Shown here: positions 21,292 to 32,890 of the stretch, in pieces
How the letters are laid out: every line of letters begins with the position of its first letter
Numbering within the stretch: the first letter of the stretch is position 1
Source of the DNA: Flaccisagitta enflata
Lineage: Eukaryota > Chaetognatha > Sagittoidea > Aphragmophora
Direction: 5' to 3'
DNA: 64,000 bases
Assembly (NCBI GenBank): GCA_965153355.1
Contig: OZ231127.1
Coordinates: forward strand, 13,578,001-13,642,000
Program-made: the position numbers and the translations under genes
The notes under the pieces: model-generated
Seen by the model: only the letters and a program-made list of their open reading frames with translations
What the model was told of the DNA's origin: nothing
Database searches by the model: none

Positions 21292-21880
21292 CGCCATTTG
21301 ACAACGCCGTTTGACAACGCCGTTTGACAATGCCGTTTACAACGCCATTTGCGCCGTTTGTAGCGCCATTTGTGCGCCGTTTGACAACGCCATTTGACAA
21401 CGCCATTTGACAGCGCGTTTGGCGACGCTGTTTGAGAAGCAGCCATTTGGCGACGCCATTTGACGCCCGTTTGACAACGCCCGTTGACAACGCCGTTTGA
21501 CAACGCCGTTTGACAACGCCGTTTGACAACGCCGTTTGACAACGCCGTTTGACAACGCCGTTTGACAACGCCGTTTGACAACGCCGTTTGACATCGCCGT
21601 TTGACAACGCCGTTTGACAACGCCGTTTGACAACGCCGTTTGACAACGCCGTTTGACAACGCGGTTTGACAACGCCGTTTGACAACGCCGTTTGACAACG
21701 CCGTTTGACAACGCCGTTTGACAAGGCCGTATGACAAGGCCGTATGACAAGGCCGTATGACAAGGCCGTATGACAAGGCCGTATGACAAGGCCGTATGAC
21801 AAGGCCGTATGACAAGGCCGTATGACAAGGCCGTATGACAAGGCCGTTTGACAACGCCGTTTGACACCGCCGTTTGACCC
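21292..21880. repeat. 13-bp minisatellite with two homogenised blocks
   Basis: Unit CCGTTTGACAACG (about 21480-21715, ~18 clean units, looser units before), then CCGTATGACAAGG (about 21722-21845, ten near-perfect units), then three of the first type. Because 13 is not a multiple of three and no unit holds a stop, all three minus-strand frames stay open for about 600 bp, giving spurious 176-208 residue products. Confidence 0.95.
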
Positions 21881-22170
21881 CAGTCGCGGACCCATACTCT
21901 TTTAAGATTTTTTATTGTCTATGAGAATCAAACTTAAATCAGAGATTTATTTTGATGTTTCCACAAAAAACAGTTTCACAATTTACAAGTTTAGAGAGAG
22001 GGTGATGATCCAATGGCAAAACGAACTATCAATGTCGCTTTCATTTAGAAGTAAGTCCGGGATGCTAACATCAAGACAGCCGTTAGTAAAACACCATTTT
22101 TAATGATACTGATGTCAATGCCCCCTTTATTAATGATGCCCTCGATCTCACTTCTATATTGAATATCCTT
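21881..22170. other. Unassigned spacer
   Basis: No feature recognised. Confidence 0.4.
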
Positions 22171-22172
22171 CA

Positions 22173-22262
<90 letters not shown>
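22171..22262. repeat. (CT)n microsatellite
   Basis: Perfect CT run. Confidence 0.96.
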
Positions 22263-22266
<4 letters not shown>

Positions 22267-22457
22267 GCTTGCTTTCAACGAGTAAACAAGCTAGAGGATT
22301 TCTGTTTGTCTCATTACAAAAATCAAATTTCTCGTTTTCCCTTCAATTTCGCTTCTTTTGTTGCCCTTCCCCCTTAGTATCCACCATGGCCCAGGCGTTC
22401 ATATTTTGAAAATCTTCCGAGGCGCACAATTTTCTCTCACCAAGTTTCCGACATGCC

Positions 22458-22560
22458 ATTTTTAGTTGCGTGCTGTGCGGCTCTAGAAACCACTTTTTGG
22501 TCCTCCCTTCTGTCTGTCAGTCCGTCAGTCCATCCAGTGCAAAGTTGTTTAAAAGACAAA
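22458..22560 (+). mobile_element. H1 5' fragment
   Basis: T5-AGTTGCGTGCTGTGCGGCTCT, AAACCACTTTTTGG and a short GTCAGTCCGTCAGTCC core; the 3' end is not found. Confidence 0.5.
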
Positions 22561-22732
22561 TTAAGATTAAGATGTTCGGGCCAACATATAATTGAGTTTC
22601 AATCTAAATATACAGTTTTGAATATTAGGAAAGGAAAGGAAGAAAATTTTAGAAAAAAGTAACTCTTGGCATTATCAAATCATAAATCCCAATTAGTAAA
22701 ACACAATTTAACACTATTTAAACCTTAGATAC

Positions 22733-22871
22733 TTTTTTAGTCGCGGACACGCGACTCTTTAAGCCACTTTTTGGTCCGTCGGTCCGTCGGTCGATCCGTT
22801 ACAAAGTCACTTTTCAAGGTTTTCCGCTCCTGCCTACCCGTCTGCCGTCTGCCGTGAATACAGCCTTGTTT
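22733..22871 (+). mobile_element. H1 element, subtype c, short
   Basis: T6-AGTCGCGGACACGCGACT, GGTCCGTCGGTCCGTCGGTC, then CGCTCCTGCCTACCCGTC and an ACAGCCTTGTT end. The distal box is degraded. Confidence 0.75.
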
Positions 22872-23360
22872 TTGCTTTATGGGGAAAAAATCAAAGATTT
22901 TGTAACATGTCGCAGGGAAGAAAATCAAAGGCAGGGGGGGGGGCAACTCAAGTCTATACACCCATGAAAACGTTCTAGGGCATCCAAAAGCACTTCTAGG
23001 TAAGTCTATTGTTCTGTCAGTCCGTCCATCTGTCAGTTAGTTGGTCCGTCTATCTGTCACAAAGTTGTTTTATATGATTTCTTGGCGTTTATAAAATCTC
23101 TGTACATTTGTGAAGAAACTTGGCGGAAACTTGGAGAGGAACAGCTAGTTCAAAGTTTTTTTAAAAAATGTAGTCAGTCTGTATGTTTGTTTGTGTTTGC
23201 CTGACTTTTTACTGAAAGTGACGATGCGCGCGATGTTGGTCTAATGACTTTGTTGCCTATCTCCTAACAATCAAAATGGGAAAAAATGAAACAGAAAATG
23301 ATAGGAAAAACTTTGTTTTACAGGCAGAATTAACAGACTCATGCTGCTTAGATGACTGAC

Positions 23361-23364
<4 letters not shown>
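22872..23364. other. Spacer with an H1-like core patch
   Basis: About 23010-23240 carries GTCAGTCCGTCC units and a GACGATGCGCGCGATGTTGG phrase also seen near 6000, so it is probably another decayed composite of the 5453-6218 type. Confidence 0.4.

Positions 23365-23409
<45 letters not shown>
23365..23409. repeat. (CT)n microsatellite
   Basis: CT run passing into a T/C-rich tract to about 23510. Confidence 0.95.
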
Positions 23410-23412
<3 letters not shown>

Positions 23413-23574
23413 TTTTTTCGTTTTTCTTTTTCTTTTCTTTCTTTCCCCTCTTTCTTCCTTCCCCTACTACTTTACTTTCTCCCCTTTCCTTTTTCTCCCC
23501 TTCCTTTCCTTCCGACAAGCTTCCTCTCGTTCCGAGGCGCGGCGCGCCCCGCGCCTCCAAAATATGAACGCCTG

Positions 23575-23760
23575 CCATGGCCCTTCCCCTCCATTTCGCT
23601 TATTTCCTTGCCCTACCCTCTCAGTAATCACCTTTGCCTTTTGGCTTCACCATGGCCCTTCCCCTCCATTTCGCTTCTTTCCTTGCCCTTCCCTCTCAGT
23701 ATCCACCTATGCCTTTACCTATGCCTTTTGGCTTTATTTCGCTTCCTTCCTTGCCCTTCC
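23575..23760. repeat. ~74-bp direct duplication in C/T-rich DNA
   Basis: CCATGGCCCTTCCCCTCCAT with its following TTCGCTT...TTGCCCT block occurs twice, near 23575 and 23650. A related copy lies near 22330-22390. Confidence 0.65.
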
Positions 23761-24290
23761 CCCTAATGATCCACCTTATTCTAATTTCAATGTTCAGGTC
23801 TCCATCCTTGCCCTACCCTCTTCCCTTAATCTCAATTATTTTCTGGTAATCTTTCTTATTCTCTCCTCCATTCGCTCTTCATTCCTTTTCCTTCTCTCCA
23901 TGTCTTATAGCACTTACCCATACCCTACAGTTTTTACAATACACTTATTCCTGCCCTTCCATCCCCAACTATGAACTTATTCTTCCAATCTCACTTTGTT
24001 TCTTTAAAATCTTATCCGCAGTACAACCAATTTACCATCCACGCTCCCAAACACCTTTACTTAGTACTCTCAGTTCAGTCCCTCACACTTGCCCTTACTC
24101 TGCCTCATACGGCATCGCCCTTCATCTTTGCCCTTGCCCTTATCTCTCTGACTTTTCCCTTAGCCTTTACCCTTCCCCCTTCAGGCCTCAATCGCACTCT
24201 CACTCATTATTTCCCGTGACTGTTCTATTGTCTGTAGGAGTACACTTTTGTCTGTTTCTCTACCACTTCTATTTTTTTGTCTGTCGATCT
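23761..24290. other. Pyrimidine-rich spacer
   Basis: Leu/Ser/Pro-rich open frames across it reflect base composition; no domain. Confidence 0.45.
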
Positions 24291-24585
<295 letters not shown>

Positions 24586-24708
24586 CGCCAGTGTTGACTG
24601 AATGTTTGTTTAAAAAACCGCGAAAACATGTGGGCTGAGGCTATATGATGAAGAAAGTGAAAAAGAATGAATATGAAGAATGAAAAGTCTTGGGAAAAAA
24701 AAACTAAT

Positions 24709-24731
24709 AGAGAGAGAGAGAGAGAGAGAGA
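24709..24731. repeat. (GA)n microsatellite
   Basis: Short GA run. Confidence 0.9.
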
Positions 24732-24871
24732 AAGCGAAACAGCGAAACAGCGAGACAGACTGGCAGAGGCAGAGACAGACAGTCGAAAACAGAGACAGAG
24801 ACCGACTAACAGCGAGTTTGGCAGCCAGACAAAACTTTCAAACTTTGTTCCTTTCCAACGGAAATGAGGAA

Positions 24872-25012
24872 AAACAAGGCCGGATACACGGCCACCAGTT
24901 GCGGACGGGTGGGCAAGCGCGAAAATGCGCGTTTTCCCACTTTTCGACTCGATTACGACGGACGGAACGACGAACAAAGCCTCTTATAGAGTTGCGTGTC
25001 CGCAACTAAAAA
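24872..25012 (-). mobile_element. H1 element, subtype b, reverse
   Basis: AACAAGGCCGGATACACGGCC, box AGTTGCGGACGGGTGGGCA, GCGCGTTTTCCCACTTTTCG, short (GACG)n core, end AGTTGCGTGTCCGCAACTA5. The b-type stem AGTTGCG/CGCAACT replaces AGTCGCG/CGCGACT. Confidence 0.88.
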
Positions 25013-25394
25013 AGAAGTCGCGCTGAGGCTCAGTGACTGAAATATGCGTAAGGTTGTTCTTATTTAATTGCATTCATGAGAAAAAATATGTCAATAACTT
25101 CATGTCATTGTTTGTTGCAACCGTGGTTATAAAAATATGGCATATTTGATTCAATGTCAGAGCGATGGAATTTATCAACATTTGCAGTTACGTGATCAAG
25201 TTTCTGTTTTGTTTTGAATTTTATGACTTGTAAAAAAAAAACATTAAGTTGGCGTAAACGTCTTAATAAACTTGTAATACACAATCTCGATTCATTACCA
25301 TTGCACTTATTGATATCAATATTGAGGATATATTGAATGATTAATGAGTTTGCGCCAACAAAATGATGCGCGTTTCAAAATATACAAAGCAGTT
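25013..25394. other. AT-rich spacer
   Basis: No feature recognised. Confidence 0.4.
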
Positions 25395-25567
25395 ATTTTT
25401 AGTCGCGGACACGCGACTCTACACCTTGCCGTGTCTGTCGGTCGGTCGGTCGGTCGGTTCGTCGGTCCGTCGGTCCGTCTGTAACATTTTTGGATTGCGA
25501 GCGGTTTTCGCATAACTACTCCTGCCCAACCGTCCGCAACTGGATTGCCGTATATCCGGCCTCGTTA
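25395..25567 (+). mobile_element. H1 element, subtype c
   Basis: AGTCGCGGACACGCGACT at 25401-25418, (GGTC)n, GCCCAACCGTCCGCAACTGG (one change in the distal box), GGCCTCGTT end. Confidence 0.88.
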
Positions 25568-25985
25568 ATTAGGAAATGATTTAAATTACAGCCCTTAGAC
25601 GGATTGTTATGAACCGTGTTGGTTTTGCCATTGGAAAAAAAGAAGAATAAACGTTGGCAATTGCCCCCCAGGAAGAATGAAGGAAAAAAAAAAAGATGAA
25701 AACATTGATGTTTTTCTTTCTTTCTTTTTATGGGCTGAGGTTTATATAACTTTTGAATTTATTTTCTCGGTCGTTTATTTCCACTATTTGATTTCGACGT
25801 TAAATCTGTTTAATCTCGTCCCATGTAAATCGATTTCTGCCGCATTTTAAATGTCAAACTTCCGTCTAGATCGCCCCTCGGCTATTCATTCATTTATATT
25901 GGCAATTCAGCATCTGTGTGTCTCTCTCAGTCATGGCTTCAGCAACAGAGTTGTTGTTGGTTTTTGATTTTTGGTTTTTGATTTT
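25568..25985. other. AT-rich spacer
   Basis: No feature recognised. Confidence 0.4.
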
Positions 25986-26030
25986 TGGTTGTTGGTTGTT
26001 GGTTGTTGGTTGTTGGTTGTTGGTTGTTGG

Positions 26031-26086
<56 letters not shown>
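25986..26086. repeat. (TTGTTGG)n then (GTT)n array
   Basis: Seven-base GTTGGTT units pass into a clean GTT run; Cys and Asn homopolymer frames are artefacts. Confidence 0.94.
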
Positions 26087-26404
26087 GCTATCGTTATTGT
26101 AGTCTAACGAAAACGCTGGACGAAGGACTGAAGATGGGCGAACTTTCACTGAGCTAATCACCTACACAAGCGTCATCGACCTTGCTGCTGTTGTTGTTTT
26201 CCCTTTGTTGAAGGCTTCATTAGGCGAGTCAAACCAAGAAAACTTATCTCATAAGTCTGTAGTTAGTAACTCCGAATGTCTCTGTCAGTTGCTTCGATGA
26301 AAGAGGCGCCAAGAAGACGCCTCCCACACAGATCTCGGCAGACAAGTTCCGGAACACATTCAAGGTGGCGGTTCCGACAGAGGCCAGAGCAGGGGAGAAA
26401 AGGA

Positions 26405-26440
26405 GAGGAGGAGGAGGAGGAGGAGGAAGAGGAGGAGGAG
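26405..26440. repeat. (GGA)n microsatellite
   Basis: GGA/GAA run. Confidence 0.9.
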
Positions 26441-26526
26441 AGTGCTGCGGTAGGAAAGGGGAGAGGAAAGGTAGCAACATCAAGTGGGCTTTACCGACGG
26501 CTACAACTCTGACTTCAGCACTATAG

Positions 26527-26844
26527 TGGGCACAATATAGGCATTCAAAAGAAAAATGATTTCCAAGCACTTTTCATGTTCCATTTGTTTAGTTAAAGCC
26601 CAACTTACATGGATTATCGATTTGGACTCGATCGAGGCACTCCGTTATCAATGCTGTAGTGGTATAGAATTACTGTAGAAGAAATTTCTCTCATAAACAC
26701 AGTAATCAATTCTATACATTTACAGCATTGATTACGGAGTGCCTAGATCAAGTCCAAATCAATTAGACCGGGCTCTAATTATGTTATTAGAACATGAAAA
26801 GTGCTCAATCATGAATTTCTTTTGGAATGCCCAAATTGAGCCCA
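26527..26844. mobile_element. Foldback MITE-like element, ~318 bp
   Basis: Two ~150-bp arms are reverse complements with gaps: left TGGGCACAATATAGGCATTC, right (reversed) TGGGCTCAATTTGGGCATTC; both contain GCACTTTTCATGTT, GATTTGGACT and AGGCACTCCGT. A short loop lies near 26680. A target duplication could not be fixed. Confidence 0.7.
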
Positions 26845-26910
26845 TCCTATTCAGCAATAGCATCAGCAATGACGTCAGAAAAAGGCGTCCGTGATTTTAA
26901 TACTACTACT

Positions 26911-27085
<175 letters not shown>

Positions 27086-27086
<1 letters not shown>

Positions 27087-27673
27087 CTTTTTACCGCTGA
27101 CGGTTGGCGCGCCCAAAGTTCAACGACTTTGACAAATGGTATCTAATTTCTTCCGCGAAAGGTCGTCGGAATCGCGGAATCGCGGTTCGGACGCGGACGG
27201 AACCTTTGAAAAATTGGTTTCGGAACGAAATTCTCTTCCCCCATCTGTGATAATCTCATTTGCCAAAAGAAGAATCGGTCGTAGCCAATGATCTTTCCAC
27301 TCTCGGACACATTTGGGACATGTGGGACATTTATGGTATGTTTCTAGCGACGACCAAAAATGTGTTCCTTCCCGTTAAACGCGTTTACGGCCTGAACAAA
27401 TATTCAGGTATTTCAACCGTTCCACGAGGGAGTGAGTGAGTGAGCCCTTGAATAGAGCGCAGCGAAGCAAAGCGCTTTGGTGCAAGTGAGCAGAGTGATC
27501 GGTGCGAGCAAACAAACATAACGAGCGACCCAATGACCCTTTGAAAACGCGGTTGTCTGTGACTAGAAACGCGCCCTTAGTTACACGAGGTTATTTGAGA
27601 AATTTGGTCGGTCGAACGTCACGGATATTGGGAGTAAGAGAGAATGAGGAATCATCTGCGATGGTTTCCTTTT
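27086..27673. other. GC-richer spacer, no supported gene
   Basis: Both strands have short open frames across 27130-27270, but none has splice bounds or a recognisable domain. Confidence 0.35.
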
Positions 27674-28069
27674 GGGCAGCGGCCCCGAAGGGGTCGATGA
27701 CCTATGCTTTCACACATATGGGGAGTTTTCTCCTTCTCCTCCTCCAGCCTCCAGGCCCATATCTCAGCCTGGAGGCCCTATCCCAGCCTCCAGGCCCAAA
27801 TCCCAGTCTTAAGGCCCAGATTTCACTCTCTAGGGATTTGGGCCTCAAGACTGGGATCTGGGCCTGGAGGTTGGGATATGGGCCTGGAGGCTGGGGGAAG
27901 GGGGGTGCGGAGAAGATGGAGGAGGAGGAGAAGGAGAAAACTCCCAATATGTGTCAAAGCATAGGTCATTGACCCCTTCAGGGCCGCTGCCCTGCTCCCC
28001 CGTCAACTTCAACCACAGCCTACTTCAGTAGGGCACGGGTACCGCTGAACATCTAACGCTTTTGCGACT
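27674..28069 (+). mobile_element. H2 element, alternative arm sequence
   Basis: Starts GGGCAGCGGCCCCGAAGGGG, but the arm is TCGATGACCTATGCTTTCAC, unlike the 4.2-kb copy. Its partner near 27950 is the matching reverse complement, followed by GGGCCGCTGCCCTG and the GTAGGGCACGGGTACCGCTG tail. The interior has GCCTCCAGGCCCA units and their inverse. Confidence 0.8.
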
Positions 28070-28179
28070 TTTCAATCATGGACTTTCGAGTCTATAACGT
28101 GTAATGCAAGAGGCCTTGAGTCATAAACCGAGTGTGAATTTAAAGTTTTCATAAACGCCGAAAAAGCGAAATGGTGCAG

Positions 28180-28276
28180 ACGGACCAATGGATAGACTTA
28201 CGGACACGCATAGACTGCACGCGACTGACGGACACACATAGACCGCACGCAACGAGATATAGAAGGAGAGAGGGAT

Positions 28277-28326
<50 letters not shown>

Positions 28327-28458
28327 AGGGCAGAAAAGGTATAACGCATTTCCCATTGAAGCCCTTAAACGCGGATAAACCAAATGTTGTCGACGGATGG
28401 ACGGATGAATGGACCGACCAACAGACATAGCCTGCACGGTGCACGCCACTGACTAGAA

Positions 28459-28551
<93 letters not shown>

Positions 28552-28691
28552 AGGGCAGAAAGGGTATAACGAAACTACGCATTTCCCATTGAAGCCCTTA
28601 AACGCGGATAAACCAAATGTTCCTGACGGATGGACGGATGAATGGACCGACCAACAGACATAGCCTGCACGGTGCACGCCACTGACTAGAA

Positions 28692-28743
<52 letters not shown>

Positions 28744-28750
28744 AGAAAAG
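28180..28750. repeat. Tandem array of H1-end plus (GA)n units
   Basis: Three units of about 225 bp: ACGGTGCACGCCACTGACTA, an (AG)n run of variable length, AACAAAGGGCAGAAAAGGTA, CATTTCCCATTGAAGCCC, then GACGGATGGACGGATGAATG. GA runs lie at about 28279-28320, 28464-28545 and 28696-28742. The GCACGC-ACTGACT part resembles an H1 end, so an H1 copy with its microsatellite appears to have been tandemly amplified. Confidence 0.75.
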
Positions 28751-28760
28751 GGAAGAACAA

Positions 28761-29199
28761 AACTTTCCACATCCAGCAGGGGAAGGGGAACTCGAAAAAG
28801 TAATGAAAAAAAAAGAAAAAAAAAAAAAGAGCCGCATGTCACTTTTCTACGAAGAATGAGTCGATATTACTTTTCCCCTCGGAAAAAGAGAAAACCCCAT
28901 TTCAAAATGATTTAGGCTTTTGTACTGCGAGTTTCCGACTTCCCCTTCTAATATCCAGCCTATCCTATATGGCTTAGGCTTAGGCTTAGAAGGGAAAATT
29001 GACGTCATCTATCTCTCTTTGGGAGAGTCACGCTACAGCGAAAATGCGAATACTACAGTAATTTTTTATTTGGCTGCACGTTTGATCAAATATAGTTACA
29101 ATATTGGTCGGAAGAAATTGAAAGCAATCTGTGTTTAGATAAGCATTTATAGACAAAATCAAAACACTTTCTTTTCCCAACTTCTATAATTCGCAATCT
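28761..29199. other. Unassigned spacer
   Basis: A 72-codon + frame at 28920-29138 has ordinary composition but no domain or splice context, so I do not call it. Confidence 0.35.
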
Positions 29200-29715
29200 C
29201 TTTATTTAGTGTGACATAATGTCACCCTTTCTTTAATTGTTATATTGAGACCTCATCCTCCTCATTCAATGTGGCATAATCTCCACTTCTCTCCATTTGC
29301 TATGGCGTGACCTCACCATCTTAGCATTCATTTAAGTGTAACCTCAATTTTTGCAGCTTGTCATGACCCACTCGACATTCGCTGTAGCGTGATCTCACCA
29401 TCTCTTCATTTGTTGTGATATCACGTCTCTCTCGCTGAGACGTGATCTTGCCATTTCTTCATTCGCTGTGGCATGATCTCACCATTACTTTATTTTTCTT
29501 GCAGTGATCACAACGTCTCTTCATGCGCTGTGGCGTGATTGCAGCATCCCTTCATGCGCTGTGGCATGATCTCAGCATCTTTTTATTTGCTGTGGCGTTA
29601 TCTCAGCGTCTCTCCATTTGCTGTAGCGTGATCTCAGCGTCTTTTCATTCACCGTGGCGTGATCTCAGCGTCTCCTCAATTGCTGTGGCGTGATCTCCTC
29701 GTCTTTTCAAGCCCT
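29200..29715. repeat. ~31-bp minisatellite, about 15 units
   Basis: Units of the form GCTGTGGCGTGATCTCAGCG plus TCTCTTCATTT; well ordered at 29540-29710 and degenerate before. Confidence 0.85.
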
Positions 29716-29904
29716 TCCGATCCAACGCCCGGTTTATATCGAGACGATAAATAACAAAAGATGTGACAAAAACGACTCAACGGCGGGTTTTTCGGGTTTT
29801 CATCTGTTTCTTGTTTTCATTTATTTTTCAGTGGCGCGGTTCGTCCTTGATATTCCGTTGATATTCCGCTGGGATCCGATTAACATGAAACTTCCGTTTA
29901 TAGG

Positions 29905-30690
29905 AGGAGCAGCCTTGACTTGCTCCATTTCTGTCATTTGCCTATTCTCCCTGTTACGCTTTTAAAAGCAGCAGCCTTGACTTGCTCCAATTCTGTCATT
30001 TGCCTTTCCTCCCTGTTACCCTTTTAAAAGCGGCAGCCTTGACTTTGTTCATATATTTGTCCGCTGTCTTACTCTTACCAAGCTTTGCCTTTTCTCCCTG
30101 TTACACTTAAAAAATCAGCAGCCTTGACTTTGTTCATATATTTGTCCGCTGTCTTACTCTTACCAAGCTTTGCCTTTTCTCCCTGTTACACTTAAAAAAT
30201 CAGCAGCCTTGACTTCGTTCGTATATTTGTCCGCTGTCTTACTCTTACCATGCTTTGCCATTTCTCCCTGTTATGCTTTTAAAAGCAGCAGCCTTGACTT
30301 CGTTCATATGTTTGTTCGCTGCCTTACTCTTACCATGCTTTGCCTTTTCTCCCTGTTACGCTTTTAAAGGCTGCAGCCTTGACGTCGTTCATATATTTGT
30401 CTGTTGTCTTACTCTTACCATGCCTTGCCTTTTCTCCCTGTTACGCTTTTAAGAGCAGCAGCCTTGACTCGCTCCATATGTATGTTCTCTAGCTCTGTCT
30501 TGCTATGAGTTCCCTTCTCTCTCTATACCGCCTTTAAGAGCTGCAGCCTTCACTTGCTCCGTATATATGTTCTCTAGCTAGTCTTGTTATGCTTTGCCTT
30601 TTCTCCCTGCAACCCTTTTAAGAAGAGGAGCCTTTATTTTTGCTCCATGTATATGTTCTGTAGCCCTGTCGTGCCATGCTTTCACTTTTT
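29905..30690. repeat. ~85-bp tandem satellite, about nine units
   Basis: TTCTCCCTGTTACGCTTTTA recurs near 29945, 30007, 30095, 30176, 30262, 30348, 30434 and 30600, with AGCAGCCTTGACTTCGTTCA and GTCTTACTCTTACCATGC between. The short frames along it repeat with the units. Confidence 0.9.
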
Positions 30691-30938
30691 TTGCCTTGAC
30701 TCGGTCCATCTGATGTACCCTCTGATTTGGTTGGTTTGTTGGTCTATCGGTCGGTTGGTCAGTCTGTCAATTTCGGTTGGCCAGTCCGTCGATTTCCCGT
30801 CACCAACTTCTTTTCCGGTTCTTGCTCATTCGCATGCGACTATCAGGGTTGTCCTAGATTTCTCTGAAATACTTATCAGAGTAACGGCCTGTAATGGCTT
30901 AGCATTAGTTCATAATGGCATGTCACTCATGGCTTCGA

Positions 30939-31138
30939 TTTTTAGTCGCGTGCTACGCGACTCTACAACCCGCTTTGTCGGTCCGTCCGTCCGTCGGTCG
31001 GTCCGTCCGTCACACTTTACTTTTTTTGGCTTTTTGCGGTCTTTGGCCTCACTGCTCCTGCCCAAATGATTAAGTGACCTAAAATACAGCCCCTGCCCAC
31101 CCGCACGCGACTGGGGTAGCCGTGTATCCGGCCTTGTT
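30939..31138 (+). mobile_element. H1 element, subtype a
   Basis: AGTCGCGTGCTACGCGACT, GGTCCGTCCGTCCGTCGGTC core, TTTTTGGCTTTTTGCGGTCT, CTCCTGCCC and CCCCTGCCC blocks, distal GCACGCGACT, GGCCTTGTT end. Close to the consensus. Confidence 0.92.
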
Positions 31139-31271
31139 TTCCCAAAAACGTTATCAATGGCTTGGCTTTTTTTACACGCGAGCTAGTGACAATATAAAAA
31201 GATTTGCCTGTCTGTCAATTGATTTATTGGATCGTTGGTCTGTATGTTGATCCCTACTATTAAGTTTAAAG

Positions 31272-31460
31272 CTGTTTTAGTCGCAAAAGCTTTAGCAGTG
31301 CAGTACCCGTTGCCCCTCAGTGAGTATTTGTGAGCATATGATTTTGAGGGGTAGAAGCCTTAATAGGACTAATGACCAATACAAGGCAGAAAGTAAAAAA
31401 AAAAGGATTTTGTGAAAGCATAGGTCATCGGCCCTTTCTGGGCCGTTGCAAAAAAACAGA
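31272..31460 (-). mobile_element. H2 fragment, reverse, internally deleted
   Basis: TTAGTCGCAAAAGC...GCAGTACCCGTTGCCC matches the reversed H2 tail, and GTGAAAGCATAGGTCATCGG plus GGGCCGTTGC is the second arm and hairpin. The first arm and interior are missing. Confidence 0.55.
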
Positions 31461-32029
31461 GTTCTGTCTCTGCCTTTCCCCTTACTTCGGCGATTATTTT
31501 TTTTCGCTGACAAGCTTTCGAGATGAGCGTGCCATGCATAATGTAAGTCGTGGGTCCTTGGGCTATTTTCAAAAATCCACATGTCAAGGACAAGTCTAAG
31601 CGGAATGAGATATGAAAGCCTTTTTAAAGCCTTGTCATACTTTGGCTCAGTCTAAAACCTAGTCCTAGGAATTAAAGGTAGGAGTAGAGTAGGAGTAGGA
31701 TGGAAGACACGTGTCGGTGATGGTGACGGTGAAGGTGAAAGTGAGGTGGGTGTCGACTGTCGACCTACATGACGGAGTGGACGGATGGAGAAAATGCAGA
31801 AACAGCGGAAGAGAGGAAGAGGGAGAGACGAGTGCAGGGGAAAAGGAAATGGTCTTAGTGGCAACGTTCTATCTAGAGCATAAGTATAACAACAGGAGTT
31901 TTGAGCAATATCTCCGATTTAAAAAAAAATAGTGAGATTCTGAAATTCTGATTCAATTGCGCAAACTGCATCCATTTAAGTCAAAGCATTTAGATATGAC
32001 AGACAAAACATGATTGCTACACCAAATAA
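31461..32029. other. Unassigned spacer
   Basis: Short GTGA/GGTGA-rich patch near 31715-31750. No gene. Confidence 0.4.
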
Positions 32030-32258
32030 AACAAGGCCGGATACACGGCTACCCCAGTCGCGTGCGGGTGGGCAGGGGCCGTAATTGAGGTCATCAGATC
32101 ATTTGGGCAGGAGCAGTGAAGCCAAAAATCCCAAAAACCCAAAAACCTAAAAAAAGTAAAGTGTGACTGACGGACCGACGGACCAATGGATGGACGGACC
32201 GACGGACCGATGGACCGACAAAGCGGGGTGTAGAGTCGCGTAGCACGCGACTAAAAAT
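32030..32258 (-). mobile_element. H1 element, subtype a, reverse
   Basis: AACAAGGCCGGATACACGGC, box AGTCGCGTGCGGGTGGGCAG, (GACGGACC)n core, end AGTCGCGTAGCACGCGACTA5. Near-consensus and complete. Confidence 0.92.
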
Positions 32259-32747
32259 GGTGAAAAAATTGATGAAAGATGGTGCATTGGCAGATTGCGC
32301 TTTCAAAATAAAGCAAAGGCACACCAATCAGGACATAAATCTTTTTGGTGGTTGGCTTGGTAACAGCATGGTAACAGCATGGTAACAGCGCAGATCTCAT
32401 TCCCATTGAGTCACTTTGGTCTCAAATAAAACCGCTATTAAATAGAGAACAAGCAAGCCTGGCTACAGGGCTTTGAAAAATTGCTCCTAATGTCTCGAGG
32501 AAGATTTTGCCAACTTACCTCAAATCTTTATAAAAGCATACTGAGGCGTATGAAGGCGGTCTTTGAGGGCACACCAAGTATTGAATATACGAAGGAGTCT
32601 CATTATGTATTCTCTATGAAATAGATTGATTAATTCTTACCCTGTTGTCATACTTTTGCTCCAGATAGTGCTTGTCTGTGTGGACGCATGGGTTGAGATG
32701 GGGATTTAGAGGGAGAGAGGAAGGAAAAGTTAAGTTGGATGTCTGGA
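32259..32747. other. Unassigned spacer
   Basis: TGGTAACAGCA is repeated three times near 32350-32385; otherwise nothing. Confidence 0.4.
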
Positions 32748-32890
32748 AACAAGGCCGGACACACGGCCATCTTAGTCGCGTGTGAGTGGGCAAGGGTGGC
32801 GAAAAATGAGCAAAGTGTGACCGACAGACCGACAGACCGACTGTCATACGGACAGAGCGGGTTGTAGAGTCGCGTGCACGCTACTAAAAA
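32748..32890 (-). mobile_element. H1 element, subtype a, reverse, short
   Basis: AACAAGGCCGGACACACGGCC, AGTCGCGTGTGAGTGGGCA, GACC/GACAGACC core, end AGTCGCGTGCACGCTACTA5. Confidence 0.85.

Noticed and set aside
21228-21895. Overlapping 176-208 codon minus frames with 13-residue repeats
   Set aside because: All three frames are open because the 13-bp unit has no stop in any frame; no start context or domain.
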